In this document: positions 1-6,910 of the stretch, piece by piece
Layout: every line of letters starts with the position of its first letter
Numbering within the stretch: the first letter of the stretch is position 1
Origin: an uncultured Ruminococcus sp.
GTDB lineage: Bacteria; Bacillota; Clostridia; Oscillospirales; Ruminococcaceae
Length of the DNA: 7,407 nucleotides
NCBI GenBank assembly: GCA_946537565.1
Contig: CAMNFW010000102.1
Location: forward strand, 1-7,407
Reading direction: 5' to 3'
Program-made: the position numbers and the translations under genes
The notes under the pieces: model-generated
Told to the model about the DNA's origin: nothing
Database searches by the model: none
The model's input: only the letters and a program-made list of their open reading frames with translations

Positions 1-942
1 ACCTCTATCGAGGGTAACAGAGGTGAGCCTCGTCCGAGACCTCCTTTCCCTGCTGAAAAAGGTCTGTTCCAGAAGCCTACTATCCTCAACAACGTTGAGA
101 CATACGCTAATATCCCCCAGATCATACTCAATGGCGCTGACTGGTTCGCTTCAATGGGTACTGAGAAGTCAAAGGGTACTAAGGTATTCGCTCTTGGCGG
201 TAAGATCAAGAACACAGGTCTGGTTGAGATACCTATGGGTACAACTCTCCGTGAAGTTATCGAGGAGATCGGCGGCGGTATCCCCAACGGCAAGAAGTTC
301 AAGGCTGCACAGACAGGCGGTCCTTCCGGCGGTTGTATCCCTGCTGAGCATTTCGATATCCCGATCGACTATGATAACCTTATCAGCATCGGTTCTATGA
401 TGGGTTCAGGCGGACTTATCGTTATGGACGAAGACAACTGTATGGTTGATATCGCTAAGTTCTTCCTCGAATTTACCGTTGACGAGTCATGCGGTAAGTG
501 TACTCCATGCCGTATCGGTACTAAGAGAATGTGGGAGATCCTCGACCGCATCACTAAGGGTAAGGGTACTCTCGAAGATCTGGATAAGCTCGAAGAACTG
601 GCTTACCATATCAAGTCCAACTCACTCTGCGGTCTCGGTCAGACTGCTCCTAACCCTGTTCTCTCTACTCTCAGATGCTTCAAGGATGAGTATATCGCTC
701 ACGTTGTTGATAAGAAATGTCCTGCCGGCGTATGTAAGGATCTGCTCAGCTTTGAGATCGTTAAGGACAAGTGCTTCGGCTGCGGTATGTGTGCAAGACA
801 GTGTCCTGCTGAGGCTATATCCGTTACCGATTATACCGCTCCCGGAAAGAAGAAGCCTGCATACGAGATCGACAAGAATAAGTGCGTTAAGTGCGGCGCT
901 TGTATCGCTACTTGTAAGTTCAAGGCAATCATCAAGAAATAA
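1..942 (+). CDS. hydB: HydB, NADH/flavin subunit of electron-bifurcating [FeFe]-hydrogenase (C-terminal 313 residues)
   Basis: Partial gene; the reading frame is open from base 1, and the upstream part with the N-terminal [2Fe-2S] domain and most of the NADH/FMN fold is outside the window. The product is a NuoF-like subunit that oxidises NADH at FMN and passes electrons to HydA in a soluble HydABC complex. Visible in order (residues counted from base 1): the NuoF signature [16 protein letters not shown] (2-17); the NuoF iron-sulfur motif [12 protein letters not shown] with C164, C167, C170 and distant C210 in SLCGLGQ, which bind one [4Fe-4S] cluster; and a C-terminal two-cluster ferredoxin domain (C258, C261, C264, C268 and C295, C298, C301, C305). 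That ferredoxin tail is typical of HydB/HndC-type bifurcating hydrogenase and formate dehydrogenase subunits and is absent from ordinary complex I NuoF. hydA follows after 15 bases, so the two are cotranscribed. Lysine codons are nearly all AAG, suggesting high expression. Confidence 0.93.
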   Translation, partial: TSIEGNRGEPRPRPPFPAEKGLFQKPTILNNVETYANIPQIILNGADWFASMGTEKSKGTKVFALGGKIKNTGLVEIPMGTTLREVIEEIGGGIPNGKKFKAAQTGGPSGGCIPAEHFDIPIDYDNLISIGSMMGSGGLIVMDEDNCMVDIAKFFLEFTVDESCGKCTPCRIGTKRMWEILDRITKGKGTLEDLDKLEELAYHIKSNSLCGLGQTAPNPVLSTLRCFKDEYIAHVVDKKCPAGVCKDLLSFEIVKDKCFGCGMCARQCPAEAISVTDYTAPGKKKPAYEIDKNKCVKCGACIATCKFKAIIKK

Positions 943-957
943 GCGGAGGAATTATCA

Positions 958-2700
958 ATGGAAAATATTACAGTTAAAATTAATGGTAGTGAGATCTCCG
1001 TACCTAAGGGAACCACAGTTCTTGAGGCTGCTCATATTGCAGGTTTCGAGATCCCCACACTTTGCTATATGAAGGAGATCAATGAGATCGGTGCCTGCCG
1101 TATCTGTATGACTGAGGTCAATGAAGGCAGAGGCTTCCGTCTCGTTGCAGCCTGTGTTTACCCCTGTTCAGATAAAATGGAGGTCCTCACAAATTCTCCT
1201 AAGGTTCTTGAGTCCCGCAAGAGAACTCTTGAGCTTATACTCTCCACTCATGACAGAAAGTGCCTCTCCTGCGTAAGAAGCGGTAACTGTGAGCTTCAGA
1301 AGCTCTGCCGTGATTACGGTATCGAGGACGCTACAACCTATGACGGCGAGAATCCTTCCTATGAGATCGACAACAGCGCTGCTCATATGTATCGTGACAA
1401 TAATAAATGTATCCTTTGCCGCCGCTGTGTTGCTGTATGTTCAAATACTCAGGGCATCGGTGTTATCGGAGCTAATGAAAGAGGTTTCAAGACTTACATT
1501 GGTTCCGCATTTGATATGGGTCTCGGCGAGACAAGCTGTGTATCCTGCGGACAGTGTATCGCTGTATGTCCTGTAGGCGCTCTGTCTGAAAAGGACTTCA
1601 CTAAGGACGTTCTTGCTGCAATCGCTGATCCTGAGAAGACTGTACTTGTACAGACTGCTCCTGCTGTTCGTGCTGGTCTTGGTGAGTGCTTCGGTCTTCC
1701 TATAGGTACCAACACAGAAGGTAAAATGGTCGCTGCTCTCAGACGTCTTGGCTTCGATAAGGTTTTCGATACTGACTTCTCTGCTGACCTCACTATCATG
1801 GAAGAAGCTAATGAGTTCGTTGAAAGAGTTCAGAAGGGCGGCGTTCTCCCGATGATCACCTCCTGCTCACCTGGTTGGGTAAAGTTCTGCGAGCATTATT
1901 ATCCCGATCTTCTTGATCACCTTTCAACCTGCAAGTCTCCTCAGCAGATGTTCGGTGCTACCGCTAAAACTTATTACGCTGAGAAAATGGGCATTGATCC
2001 TAAGAATATCGTTATGGTTTCTATCATGCCTTGTACTGCTAAGAAGTTCGAGATCGGCCGTGATGATCAGAGTGCTGCTGGCGTTCCTGATGTTGATTTT
2101 GCTCTCACAACCCGTGAGCTTGGCAGAATGATCGAGCGTGCCGGCATCAATTTCCTCGGTCTGCCTGATGAGAAGTTTGACGATCCGCTGGGTATCTCCA
2201 CTGGTGCCGGTGTTATCTTCGGTGCTACCGGCGGTGTTATGGAGGCTGCTCTCCGTACCGCTGTTCATACCCTTACTGGTCAGACTGTTACTGATCTCCC
2301 TGAGGTTCGTGGAACAAAGGGTATCAAGGAAGCTACTTATAACGTTGGCGACCTCAATGTTAAGGTTGCAGTTGCAAGCGGTCTTTCAAATGCAAGAGAA
2401 ATTCTTGACAAGATCAGAAGCGGTGAGTGTGATGCTCAGTTCATCGAGATCATGGCTTGTCCCGGCGGCTGTGTAAACGGCGGCGGTCAGCCTCAGGTTC
2501 CTATGGGTGTCAGAAACTTTGTTGACATAAGAGCTGAAAGAGCTAAGGTTCTGTATGATCTGGACGCTTCAATGCCTCTCAGACAGTCTCACGAGAATCC
2601 TGCTATCAAGGAAGTTTATGAGACATTCTTCGGCGAACCCGGCAGCCATAAGGCTCACGAAGTTCTCCATACATCTTATGTTAAGAGATCTGTAAACTGA
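958..2700 (+). CDS. hydA: HydA, catalytic subunit of electron-bifurcating [FeFe]-hydrogenase
   Basis: Complete, 580 residues, close to clostridial CpI (574). It reduces protons to H2 in the cytoplasm with electrons relayed from HydB and ferredoxin. Domains: N-terminal [2Fe-2S] (C36, C47, C50, C66); His/Cys3 [4Fe-4S] (H98, C102, C105, C111); two-cluster ferredoxin (C151, C154, C157, C161 and C194, C197, C200, C204); H-cluster domain from about 228. H-cluster motifs: L1 TSCSPGW (301-307), L2 MPCTAKKFE (357-365), L3 IEIMACPGGCVNGGGQP (496-512). By position C359, C501 and C505 are H-cluster ligands; C303, E283 and E286 match the CpI proton path; the fourth ligand position is Ser304, discussed as a finding. 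The C-terminus has the usual small-subunit-like end (SHENPAIKEVYETFFGEPGSHKAHEVLH region). It lacks the extra C-terminal [2Fe-2S] domain that I recall in Thermotoga HydA. The start is supported by GGAGGA at 945-950. Placement behind hydB makes it the HydABC type rather than a stand-alone ferredoxin hydrogenase. Confidence 0.96.
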   Translation: MENITVKINGSEISVPKGTTVLEAAHIAGFEIPTLCYMKEINEIGACRICMTEVNEGRGFRLVAACVYPCSDKMEVLTNSPKVLESRKRTLELILSTHDRKCLSCVRSGNCELQKLCRDYGIEDATTYDGENPSYEIDNSAAHMYRDNNKCILCRRCVAVCSNTQGIGVIGANERGFKTYIGSAFDMGLGETSCVSCGQCIAVCPVGALSEKDFTKDVLAAIADPEKTVLVQTAPAVRAGLGECFGLPIGTNTEGKMVAALRRLGFDKVFDTDFSADLTIMEEANEFVERVQKGGVLPMITSCSPGWVKFCEHYYPDLLDHLSTCKSPQQMFGATAKTYYAEKMGIDPKNIVMVSIMPCTAKKFEIGRDDQSAAGVPDVDFALTTRELGRMIERAGINFLGLPDEKFDDPLGISTGAGVIFGATGGVMEAALRTAVHTLTGQTVTDLPEVRGTKGIKEATYNVGDLNVKVAVASGLSNAREILDKIRSGECDAQFIEIMACPGGCVNGGGQPQVPMGVRNFVDIRAERAKVLYDLDASMPLRQSHENPAIKEVYETFFGEPGSHKAHEVLHTSYVKRSVN

Positions 2701-2710
2701 TTTAATTCTA

Positions 2711-2740
2711 TCCCCGTACTTCCTGAGTACGGGGATTTTT
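2711..2740 (+). terminator. Intrinsic terminator of the hydrogenase operon
   Basis: A perfect 10-bp stem, TCCCCGTACT (2711-2720) with AGTACGGGGA (2726-2735), encloses a 5-base loop and is followed directly by TTTTT. It begins 10 bases after the hydA stop codon and insulates the hydrogenase operon from the sigma factor gene. Confidence 0.93.
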
Positions 2741-2741
2741 A

Positions 2742-2768
2742 TTGTTAACGCTTTTAATTTACTATAAT
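2742..2768 (+). promoter_or_regulatory. Candidate promoter of the sigma/anti-sigma unit
   Basis: TATAAT at 2763-2768 is a perfect -10 hexamer. The best upstream -35 candidate is TTGTTA (2742-2747), four of six matches, but the spacer is only 15 bases, shorter than the usual 17. There is no TGn extension. Transcription would start near 2775. I saw no clear ECF-type autoregulatory promoter (for example a GAAC-like -35), so autoregulation is not evident from sequence. Confidence 0.45.
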
Positions 2769-2834
2769 TTGTCTGATTTGTGATGTCTGCTGCGATTATT
2801 ATATATAGAGAATATGCAGCAGCTTTCAGGGAAT

Positions 2835-2840
2835 GGGGGG
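2835..2840 (+). promoter_or_regulatory. Ribosome binding site that sets a TTG start for the sigma factor
   Basis: A run of six G (2835-2840), preceded by GGGAAT, lies 5 bases before TTG at 2846. It is the only SD-like sequence near the 5' end of this reading frame. It is not a perfect AGGAGG, so the start call is probable rather than certain. Confidence 0.5.
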
Positions 2841-2845
2841 TTATC

Positions 2846-3409
2846 TTGAGTGACACAGAAATTATTGATTTAATTAAAAATCAACCCGTAAAAGGAAGAC
2901 GTGCCCTCTTCGATCAATTCTGCGATTATGTCTATGTCATTGCCGCAGGAAAAATAAAAAGCTGCGGCAGCCGTGAAGATATCGAAGAATGTGTAAGCGA
3001 TATATTTGCCGATGTTTACAAATATGTCGATTCTAAAGAAGTTGAAGGCAGCCTTAAAGCTTTAGTCTCTACTATTGCTAAGCGCCGTTCCATAGATTTT
3101 TTCCGCAGACTTTCAGGAGGCTTCGGCAAAACCGTTTCCATTGAAAGCGATGAAATGTACGATATTCCCTCAAATGAAAATATTTCCGAAAGCGCTGAAA
3201 ATAAAGAGCGCAGCAGGATCATTCTCAATAAAATTAAAGAACTCGGTGAGCCCGATTCAACGATTATTATCCAGCAGTATTTCTATAACAGAACTGCCCG
3301 TGAAATAGCAGATTCAGTCTCGCTTACTGCTTCAAACGTCCAGAGACGCAGCAGCAGAGCAAGAGATAAACTCCGAAAGCTTCTTATTGAAGCCGGAATA
3401 ACCTATTAA
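2846..3409 (+). CDS. RNA polymerase sigma factor, sigma-70 family, ECF type
   Basis: 187 residues from a TTG start. It should direct RNA polymerase to a specific promoter set when released from its anti-sigma factor. The N-terminal part (about 16-89) fits sigma region 2: ALFDQFCDYVYVIAAGKI, then the acidic core-binding segment EDIEECVSDIFADVYKY (44-60) and ALVSTIAKRRSIDFFRR (72-88), the usual ECF sequence before the -10-reading helix. An acidic variable linker (about 95-122) leads to region 4 (about 125-182), with helix-turn-helix REIADSVSLTASNVQRRSSRARDKLR, which would read the -35 element. The frame stays open back to GTG/ATG at 2780-2783, but that extension lacks an RBS and starts almost at the predicted transcription start. 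The stop lies inside the RBS region of the next gene (13 bases to its ATG), so the two are coupled. Lysine is mostly AAA, unlike the hyd genes. No subfamily can be assigned by eye. Confidence 0.88.
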   Translation: MSDTEIIDLIKNQPVKGRRALFDQFCDYVYVIAAGKIKSCGSREDIEECVSDIFADVYKYVDSKEVEGSLKALVSTIAKRRSIDFFRRLSGGFGKTVSIESDEMYDIPSNENISESAENKERSRIILNKIKELGEPDSTIIIQQYFYNRTAREIADSVSLTASNVQRRSSRARDKLRKLLIEAGITY

Positions 3410-3422
3410 GGAGGTGAGATAT

Positions 3423-5087
3423 ATGAAAGACAATGATTTCAACCTGTTTGAAAATCCAGATGATGAACTCCTTGAGCATATCGCCGAGGATTTTCCTGTA
3501 CTGACCAGTGAAGAAAAAGACAGATTGTTTGCTATGAGCGAAAGAAAGTTTAACATAAACCATACGGAAAATCCCGAAGGCTTAAACGCTGACAATGAAA
3601 CTGGCGACCAAGTAAGCGGCGTTGATAATTATAATACGATCGTCTGGCGCAAATATATCTCAACTGCAGCGGCTATTGTTCTTCTTGCCGGCGGAATTGG
3701 CGGAAGTATTGCCATCGGAAGACATATGCAGAATAATAAACCCCAGGATAATATCTCCACCAGAACCATCGAAACTACTACTGCTGAAACTACTGTCACT
3801 CTGACCACCTCTTCTTCTGCAACCACAAGTTTAACTACTTCTACCACCTCAACTTCTACCACCACCACCGCTGCCACAACCTCTGCTACTAAAAAAGCTT
3901 CAGAAGATAATCAGAATATCCATTATAATGCTATTGCTGAATCAATGGTCCAGAAATACCGCAGGTCAATTGATGTCTGGAAATTTCCCGGCTTGAAAAC
4001 AGATCCGGATAATCAGAAGGATTTCCAGCTCAATGATAAAACTTTAAGCTATATCAAAGTGAATGACACCGAGTTTTCTTCTCCGGAGGAAATAAAAAAA
4101 TTCCTCTATTCAGTTTTCCTCCCTGAACAGGCTGAGGATAGATTCAACAGATGCTATGGCGGTGACCTTACAGAAAAAATCAATAATAATTCCGCTTCCA
4201 TTGATGATCTTAAAATGTATATCACTTATGAGGGTGCGCTGTATTCTGCTATCGGCGGTTCAGGTCATCCATATGGCGATACTGTCTCAATTACTGCTGA
4301 ATCCGTCAGCGATAAGGAAATTCTCGCTCATTGGAGCTATGAAGAACTCGATCATACCGGTGAAATGACCATTCATATAGTATGGGTCGATGAATACAAT
4401 GACTGGCGCATTGATGACGCAGTTTCAGGCAGTCAATACTTCGGAACTCCAGATGATAATGAGCTGGAAAACTCTGCTGCTGAACTGTTCAGCGGATTTG
4501 CTGATGTTTATAACGCTATGAACGCTATTGACGTTGGCTATGACGAAAGCGACACCATAAGCTTTGAGCTTGTCAACTGGTACAACGGTCTCGACCACGG
4601 CACAAGTCCGATTATTATTAAATATTCAAGAGTTGCTGACGAAAGATTTAATTCCGAAAGTGAGCTTCGTGAATATATCAACACCAAATTCATGCCCTGG
4701 AACAGCTTTGCCGTTATTGGCGATATCAGCAAATATCCCGTAAATTCAACCCTTGACGGTGAAATTGATATCAATACCTATCCTGTTCAGGACGACTTTC
4801 TCCCCTACGTTATCCATGACGGAAAACTTTATGTCTGCTCATACTGTGATGCAAGCGGCGGCGAGTCCAGCCTCAGCATCGTCAGCACTATGAAAAATGC
4901 AAGAATGGAGCATGACCCGTCTGCTGTCCGCATAAACTCTGTAAACGGAAGCTTGTTCGATGTTGTTCCGGACAGCGATACCTGCCGCATTATTAAGGAT
5001 CCCAGCGGAACCTATACAGGTGAAATACTCTTTGCAGTTCAAAGAGATGACAATGGAAACTGGAAGATCAACTCCTGGACATATTAA
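3423..5087 (+). CDS. Probable membrane-anchored anti-sigma factor with duplicated extracytoplasmic domain
   Basis: 554 residues. ATG 3423 is preceded by a near-perfect AGGAGGTGA (3409-3417); GTG at 3414 lies inside that site and is rejected as start. Order: acidic, cytoplasmic N-terminus (1-77) with LTSEEKDRLFAMSERKF (28-43), a short segment I recall before the membrane span in Ruminococcus anti-sigma-like proteins; one hydrophobic segment (about 79-99, YISTAAAIVLLAGGIGGSIAIG); a Thr/Ser-rich linker (about 113-158); and an outer region of about 390 residues. The outer region holds two diverged copies of one domain (about 205-336 and 395-554), each with a Y-x-x-V-x-D helix start, a (D/E)GxLY strand and a final W(R/K)I. 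This vaguely recalls the IseA/YoeB-like DL-endopeptidase inhibitor fold, which is a guess. The role as anti-sigma factor is inferred from tight coupling to the sigma gene and topology. No zinc-binding HxxxCxxC motif is present. The alternative is a sigma-linked secreted sensor or effector. Confidence 0.72.
   Translation: MKDNDFNLFENPDDELLEHIAEDFPVLTSEEKDRLFAMSERKFNINHTENPEGLNADNETGDQVSGVDNYNTIVWRKYISTAAAIVLLAGGIGGSIAIGRHMQNNKPQDNISTRTIETTTAETTVTLTTSSSATTSLTTSTTSTSTTTTAATTSATKKASEDNQNIHYNAIAESMVQKYRRSIDVWKFPGLKTDPDNQKDFQLNDKTLSYIKVNDTEFSSPEEIKKFLYSVFLPEQAEDRFNRCYGGDLTEKINNNSASIDDLKMYITYEGALYSAIGGSGHPYGDTVSITAESVSDKEILAHWSYEELDHTGEMTIHIVWVDEYNDWRIDDAVSGSQYFGTPDDNELENSAAELFSGFADVYNAMNAIDVGYDESDTISFELVNWYNGLDHGTSPIIIKYSRVADERFNSESELREYINTKFMPWNSFAVIGDISKYPVNSTLDGEIDINTYPVQDDFLPYVIHDGKLYVCSYCDASGGESSLSIVSTMKNARMEHDPSAVRINSVNGSLFDVVPDSDTCRIIKDPSGTYTGEILFAVQRDDNGNWKINSWTY
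3759..3896 (+). repeat. Low-complexity Thr/Ser-coding tract
   Basis: Codons 113-158 of the presumed anti-sigma gene are dominated by ACT/ACC and TCT/TCA, giving a Thr/Ser-rich linker (for example SLTTSTTSTSTTTTAATTS). It is a flexible spacer just outside the membrane segment. The DNA is irregularly repetitive and prone to length change between strains. Confidence 0.85.
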
Positions 5088-5139
5088 ATTTAACACAGAT
5101 AATCATTTTTCCTCCATGCTCAATTTGCAGAGCAGTACA

Positions 5140-5171
5140 AAGAAGCCGCCCTCACCAGAGAGCGGTTTCTT
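5140..5171. terminator. Terminator between convergent genes, probably bidirectional
   Basis: AAGAAGCCGC (5140-5149) pairs with GCGGTTTCTT (5162-5171) with one G-T wobble, and CTC/GAG in the interior extends the stem. On the + strand it is followed by TATTTCTTCT; on the - strand by TTGTACT-like sequence after a stem ending in CTTCTT. It lies 53 bases after the anti-sigma stop and 18 bases beyond the asnB stop, so it can serve both. The U-tracts are imperfect. A smaller hairpin, TGCTC/GAGCA (5117-5134), sits beside it without a T-tract. Confidence 0.65.
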
Positions 5172-5188
5172 ATTTCTTCTGCCGGTTA

Positions 5189-6769
5189 TCAGGTTCCGCT
5201 TTCACCATAATTTGAAAGCACACGGGCTGAGGGGTCGTTTACATCACAGCCCTCCCACTCCTTGTTCGGCATCCAGAAATCTGCTACCATTTCACTGTTT
5301 CCAGGATAGTATTTCTCAAATATTTCCCGGTAATACAATGATTCCTTTGTGAACGGACGGGCATGGCTGTAATTGGTGCATTTAAGCTCATATTCCTCAT
5401 CTGAATAACAGCTTTCTGCATGAGCCTTAAGATGATCTACCATAGAATGTCCGACTGCATCTGAAAAGGCTGCTTTTTCACGGTAAAGTATATCGTGGGG
5501 AAGATAATCCCCCTCAAAAGCATGACGAAGCAGATACTTTCCTTTGTTATATTTGTTAAGCTTCAACTCCGGGTCAACCGCCATTACATATTTTACAAAA
5601 TCAAGATCTCCGAAGGGGACTCTCGCTTCCAGTGAATTTACCGAAATACAGCGGTCTGCTCTGAGTACATCATACATATGCAGCTCGTGTACACGCTTAA
5701 CGGATTCCTGTTGGAAAGCCTCCGCTGACGGCGCAAAATCTGTATACTTATATCCAAAAAGCTCATCAGATATTTCACCCGTAAGAAGCACCCTTATATC
5801 TGTCTGTTCATGTATTGCTTTGCATAACAGATACATTCCTATACTTGCTCTTATCGTTGTGATATCGTATGTTCCAAGAAGGTGGATCACTTCATCAACT
5901 GCTGCAAGTACATCTTCCTTAGTTATGATAACTTCTGTATGATCGCTGCCAATATATTCTGCAACCTGTCTTGCATATTTAAGGTCGATGGCATCAGTGT
6001 TCATTCCAATTGCAAAGGTTCTTATTGGCTTATCACTCTTTTTCTGTGCAACTGAACACACCAGCGATGAATCAAGTCCGCCTGAAAGCAAAAAACCTAC
6101 CTTTGCATCTGAATCCAGACGCTTTTCAATACCTTTGGTCAGCTTGTCATGTATGTTCCTGCAAACAGTTTCTATATCATCATGAATAACATTTTCAACA
6201 GCTGTGATATCGCAGTAACAAGTGAACTTTCCGTCCTTATAATAATGGCCGGGCGGAAACGGCATTATCCTGCTGCATATTTCAACAAGATTCTTAGCTT
6301 CACTTGCAAATACAATATCTCCCCTGCTGTCCTTGCCGTAATAAAGCGGACGTATTCCGATTGGATCTCTTGCAGCTATAAACTCATGGGTTTCCCCGTC
6401 ATAGATAACACAAGCAAATTCCGCATCAAGTCTGCTGAACATATCCGTGCCGTATTCTCTGTACAATGGCAGAAGTATCTCACAGTCACTTCCGCTCTTG
6501 AAATTATATCCTTTAGTTTCCAGCTCAGAGCGTATCTTTCTGAAACCGTATATCTCACCGTTGCAGACCACATAGCTGCCGTTCAGCTCGAAAGGCTGCA
6601 TTCCTTCCGGTGAAAGTCCCATGATCGACAATCTCTGAAATCCCAGAACTCCGTCCTTTACATCAATTATCCGGCAGTCATCAGGTCCCCGTGAGACCGT
6701 TGCTTCCAGTCCCCGGGAGACTATTTCCACTCCGCCGGTTTTTCCTGTAAAACCCATGATTGTACACAT
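5189..6769 (-). CDS. asnB: Asparagine synthetase B, glutamine-hydrolysing
   Basis: Complete, 526 residues (E. coli AsnB 554). It makes asparagine from aspartate, ATP and glutamine in the cytoplasm. The start is fixed by chemistry: Met1 precedes Cys2 (MCTIMGF), the class II amidotransferase nucleophile exposed after Met removal, and GGAGGA lies upstream (complement of 6778-6783). Glutaminase domain (about 1-190): C2, SRGPDD (26-31, Ser where HRGPD is more usual), CNGEIYG (69-75), SDCE (95-98), RDPIGIRPLYYG (134-145). Synthetase domain (about 200-500): ATP PP-loop SGGLDSS (229-235), FAIGM (252-256), LLTGEISDELFGYKY (328-342; Ile where many enzymes have Gly in GEGSDE), SLEARVPFGD (379-388), EKAAFSDAVG (431-440). 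All catalytic landmarks are present, so it should be active. It is monocistronic, convergent with the anti-sigma gene, and has its own promoter with a terminator-like hairpin in the leader. Another class II amidotransferase acting on a different acid is possible but less likely. Confidence 0.93.
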   Translation of the reverse strand: MCTIMGFTGKTGGVEIVSRGLEATVSRGPDDCRIIDVKDGVLGFQRLSIMGLSPEGMQPFELNGSYVVCNGEIYGFRKIRSELETKGYNFKSGSDCEILLPLYREYGTDMFSRLDAEFACVIYDGETHEFIAARDPIGIRPLYYGKDSRGDIVFASEAKNLVEICSRIMPFPPGHYYKDGKFTCYCDITAVENVIHDDIETVCRNIHDKLTKGIEKRLDSDAKVGFLLSGGLDSSLVCSVAQKKSDKPIRTFAIGMNTDAIDLKYARQVAEYIGSDHTEVIITKEDVLAAVDEVIHLLGTYDITTIRASIGMYLLCKAIHEQTDIRVLLTGEISDELFGYKYTDFAPSAEAFQQESVKRVHELHMYDVLRADRCISVNSLEARVPFGDLDFVKYVMAVDPELKLNKYNKGKYLLRHAFEGDYLPHDILYREKAAFSDAVGHSMVDHLKAHAESCYSDEEYELKCTNYSHARPFTKESLYYREIFEKYYPGNSEMVADFWMPNKEWEGCDVNDPSARVLSNYGESGT

Positions 6770-6829
6770 TTTTTTATTCCTCCATATCTGTAGATCACCC
6801 CAGTGCAGCGCCTTTGATGCACCCGTGAG

Positions 6830-6864
6830 AAAAGAAAAAACGGCACTGAAATATTCAGCACCGT
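6830..6864 (-). terminator. Terminator-like hairpin in the asnB leader (candidate attenuator)
   Basis: Read on the - strand, ACGGTGCTGAA pairs with TTCAGTGCCGT across a TAT loop: 11 pairs, two of them G-U. TTTTTTCTTTT follows immediately. This has the form of an intrinsic terminator. It lies about 11 bases after the predicted start site and about 60 bases before the asnB ATG, so it would cut off transcription before the gene unless overridden. On the + strand the hairpin has no T-tract, so it is not a terminator for that strand. Confidence 0.75.
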
Positions 6865-6881
6865 TGCTAATTAACGTTATT

Positions 6882-6910
6882 ATTATATCACTGTCAGCAG
6901 GATTTGTCAA
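6882..6910 (-). promoter_or_regulatory. Consensus sigma-A promoter of asnB
   Basis: On the - strand TTGACA (complement of 6905-6910) and TATAAT (complement of 6882-6887) are separated by exactly 17 bases: perfect hexamers at ideal spacing. Predicted transcription start is near 6875, giving a leader of about 105 bases before ATG 6769. Confidence 0.85.

Noticed and set aside
154..942. Start of the HydB reading frame at ATG 154
   Set aside because: The same frame is open to base 1 and encodes conserved NuoF sequence ([16 protein letters not shown]) before this Met, so the gene is cut by the window edge.
446..1072. A 208-codon open frame overlapping hydB and hydA
   Set aside because: It is a shifted frame across two clearly conserved genes, with low-complexity Ser/Leu/Arg composition and no RBS.
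2780..2845. Upstream GTG/ATG start for the sigma factor
   Set aside because: It has no ribosome binding site, begins a few bases from the predicted transcription start, and adds sequence with no resemblance to sigma region 2.
3629..3877. Val-rich antisense open frame opposite the anti-sigma linker
   Set aside because: It is the mirror of the Thr/Ser codon tract (ACC/ACT read backwards gives Val-rich sequence); no RBS or promoter.
6770..6880. T-box or known amino-acid riboswitch in the asnB leader
   Set aside because: The leader is about 105 bases, the terminator sits at its start rather than its end, and no T-box GGTGG-type antiterminator bulge before the terminator is present.
6770..6910. 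N-terminal extension of AsnB by 47 residues
   Set aside because: It would bury the catalytic Cys2 and translate through the asnB promoter and leader terminator; the strong GGAGGA precedes ATG 6769.
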